This document shows, in pieces, positions 29,223-29,313 of a DNA stretch of 29,313 nucleotides (position 1 is its first letter; each line of letters opens with the position of its first letter). The stretch covers positions 1 to 29,313 of the forward strand of contig JAJJLU010003823.1 of assembly GCA_023807065.1 (NCBI GenBank), in the 5' to 3' direction. Both the position numbers and the translations under genes were made by a program. This stretch comes from Isotricha intestinalis (lineage: Eukaryota; Ciliophora; Litostomatea; Vestibuliferida; Isotrichidae). The notes beneath the pieces are model-generated. The model searched no databases. It had not been told where the DNA came from and worked only from the letters and a program-made list of their open reading frames with translations.

Positions 29223-29313
29223 TATTATTTAAAATTTTTTAATTTTTTATTAATTTATATATAACTTAAATTAAAAAATATTTTTATATAAATGGAATCA
29301 ATAATGATATTAG

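Noticed and set aside
1..29313. tRNA or rRNA genes
   Set aside because: No GC-richer stretch with A-box/B-box-like sequence or cloverleaf pairing was seen in the spacers.
1..29313. Reassigned stop codons in the intact genes
   Set aside because: Recognised proteins (LC8, Rab, kinase, methyltransferase) read full length with the standard code, use TGG for Trp and end in TAA at the expected family length.

Overview
The window is about 29 kb of extremely A/T-rich nuclear DNA from a microbial eukaryote. The evidence is: short spliceosomal introns (29-51 nt, GTA...AG) interrupting several genes; eukaryote-only proteins (Rab GTPase, AMPK/SNF1 kinase with AID and KA1 regions, LC8 dynein light chain, Vms1-type release factor, Mei2-type RRM, Hpm1/METTL18 histidine methyltransferase); Asn/Lys-rich low-complexity proteins; and A-rich sequence before each ATG. 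Two calcyphosin-type EF-hand proteins, an SF-assemblin-like coiled coil and LC8 suggest a flagellated or ciliated protist. Nearly every intact reading frame ends in TAA, and the standard code fits all of them. The exact lineage cannot be fixed from sequence alone; a ciliate with standard code or another A/T-rich protist are possibilities.

Layout. 1-3.0 kb: gene desert plus one three-exon gene of unknown function on the minus strand. 3.0-9.7 kb: a dense block, mostly minus strand: Reb1/TTF1-like Myb protein, degenerate calcyphosin-like protein, a small plus-strand helical protein, SF-assemblin-like protein, minimal VLRF1 (Vms1-like) protein, and a four-exon AMPK-alpha kinase. 9.7-13 kb: a GPI-type secreted protein made of two six-cysteine modules, then a decayed stretch with a BspA-like leucine-rich-repeat fragment and a second broken gene. 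13-18.2 kb, plus strand: a coiled-coil protein, LC8 dynein light chain, and a large Lys/Asn-rich protein with a possible ubiquitin-like N-terminus. 18.2-24.9 kb, minus strand: calcyphosin-like protein, FAIM-like domain protein with a prion-like tail carrying clathrin-adaptor-type motifs, Rab GTPase and Mei2-like RNA-binding protein. 25-29.3 kb: a small CAAX-box protein, METTL18-type methyltransferase, an unknown basic protein, and a multiply frameshifted gene remnant at the right edge.

The genes do not form a pathway. They are ordinary, mostly single-exon housekeeping, signalling and cytoskeletal genes separated by 50-1300 bp of A/T-rich spacer. The points most worth following are: introns so short that one (30 nt) is invisible to ORF calling; Ser in place of the activating Thr in the AMPK T-loop; the tandem six-Cys surface module; the FAIM-like/adaptor-tail fusion; a reduced Vms1; and a phase mismatch or overlapping upstream ORF at the 5' end of the Mei2-like gene. 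I found no tRNA, rRNA, CRISPR or intact mobile element.
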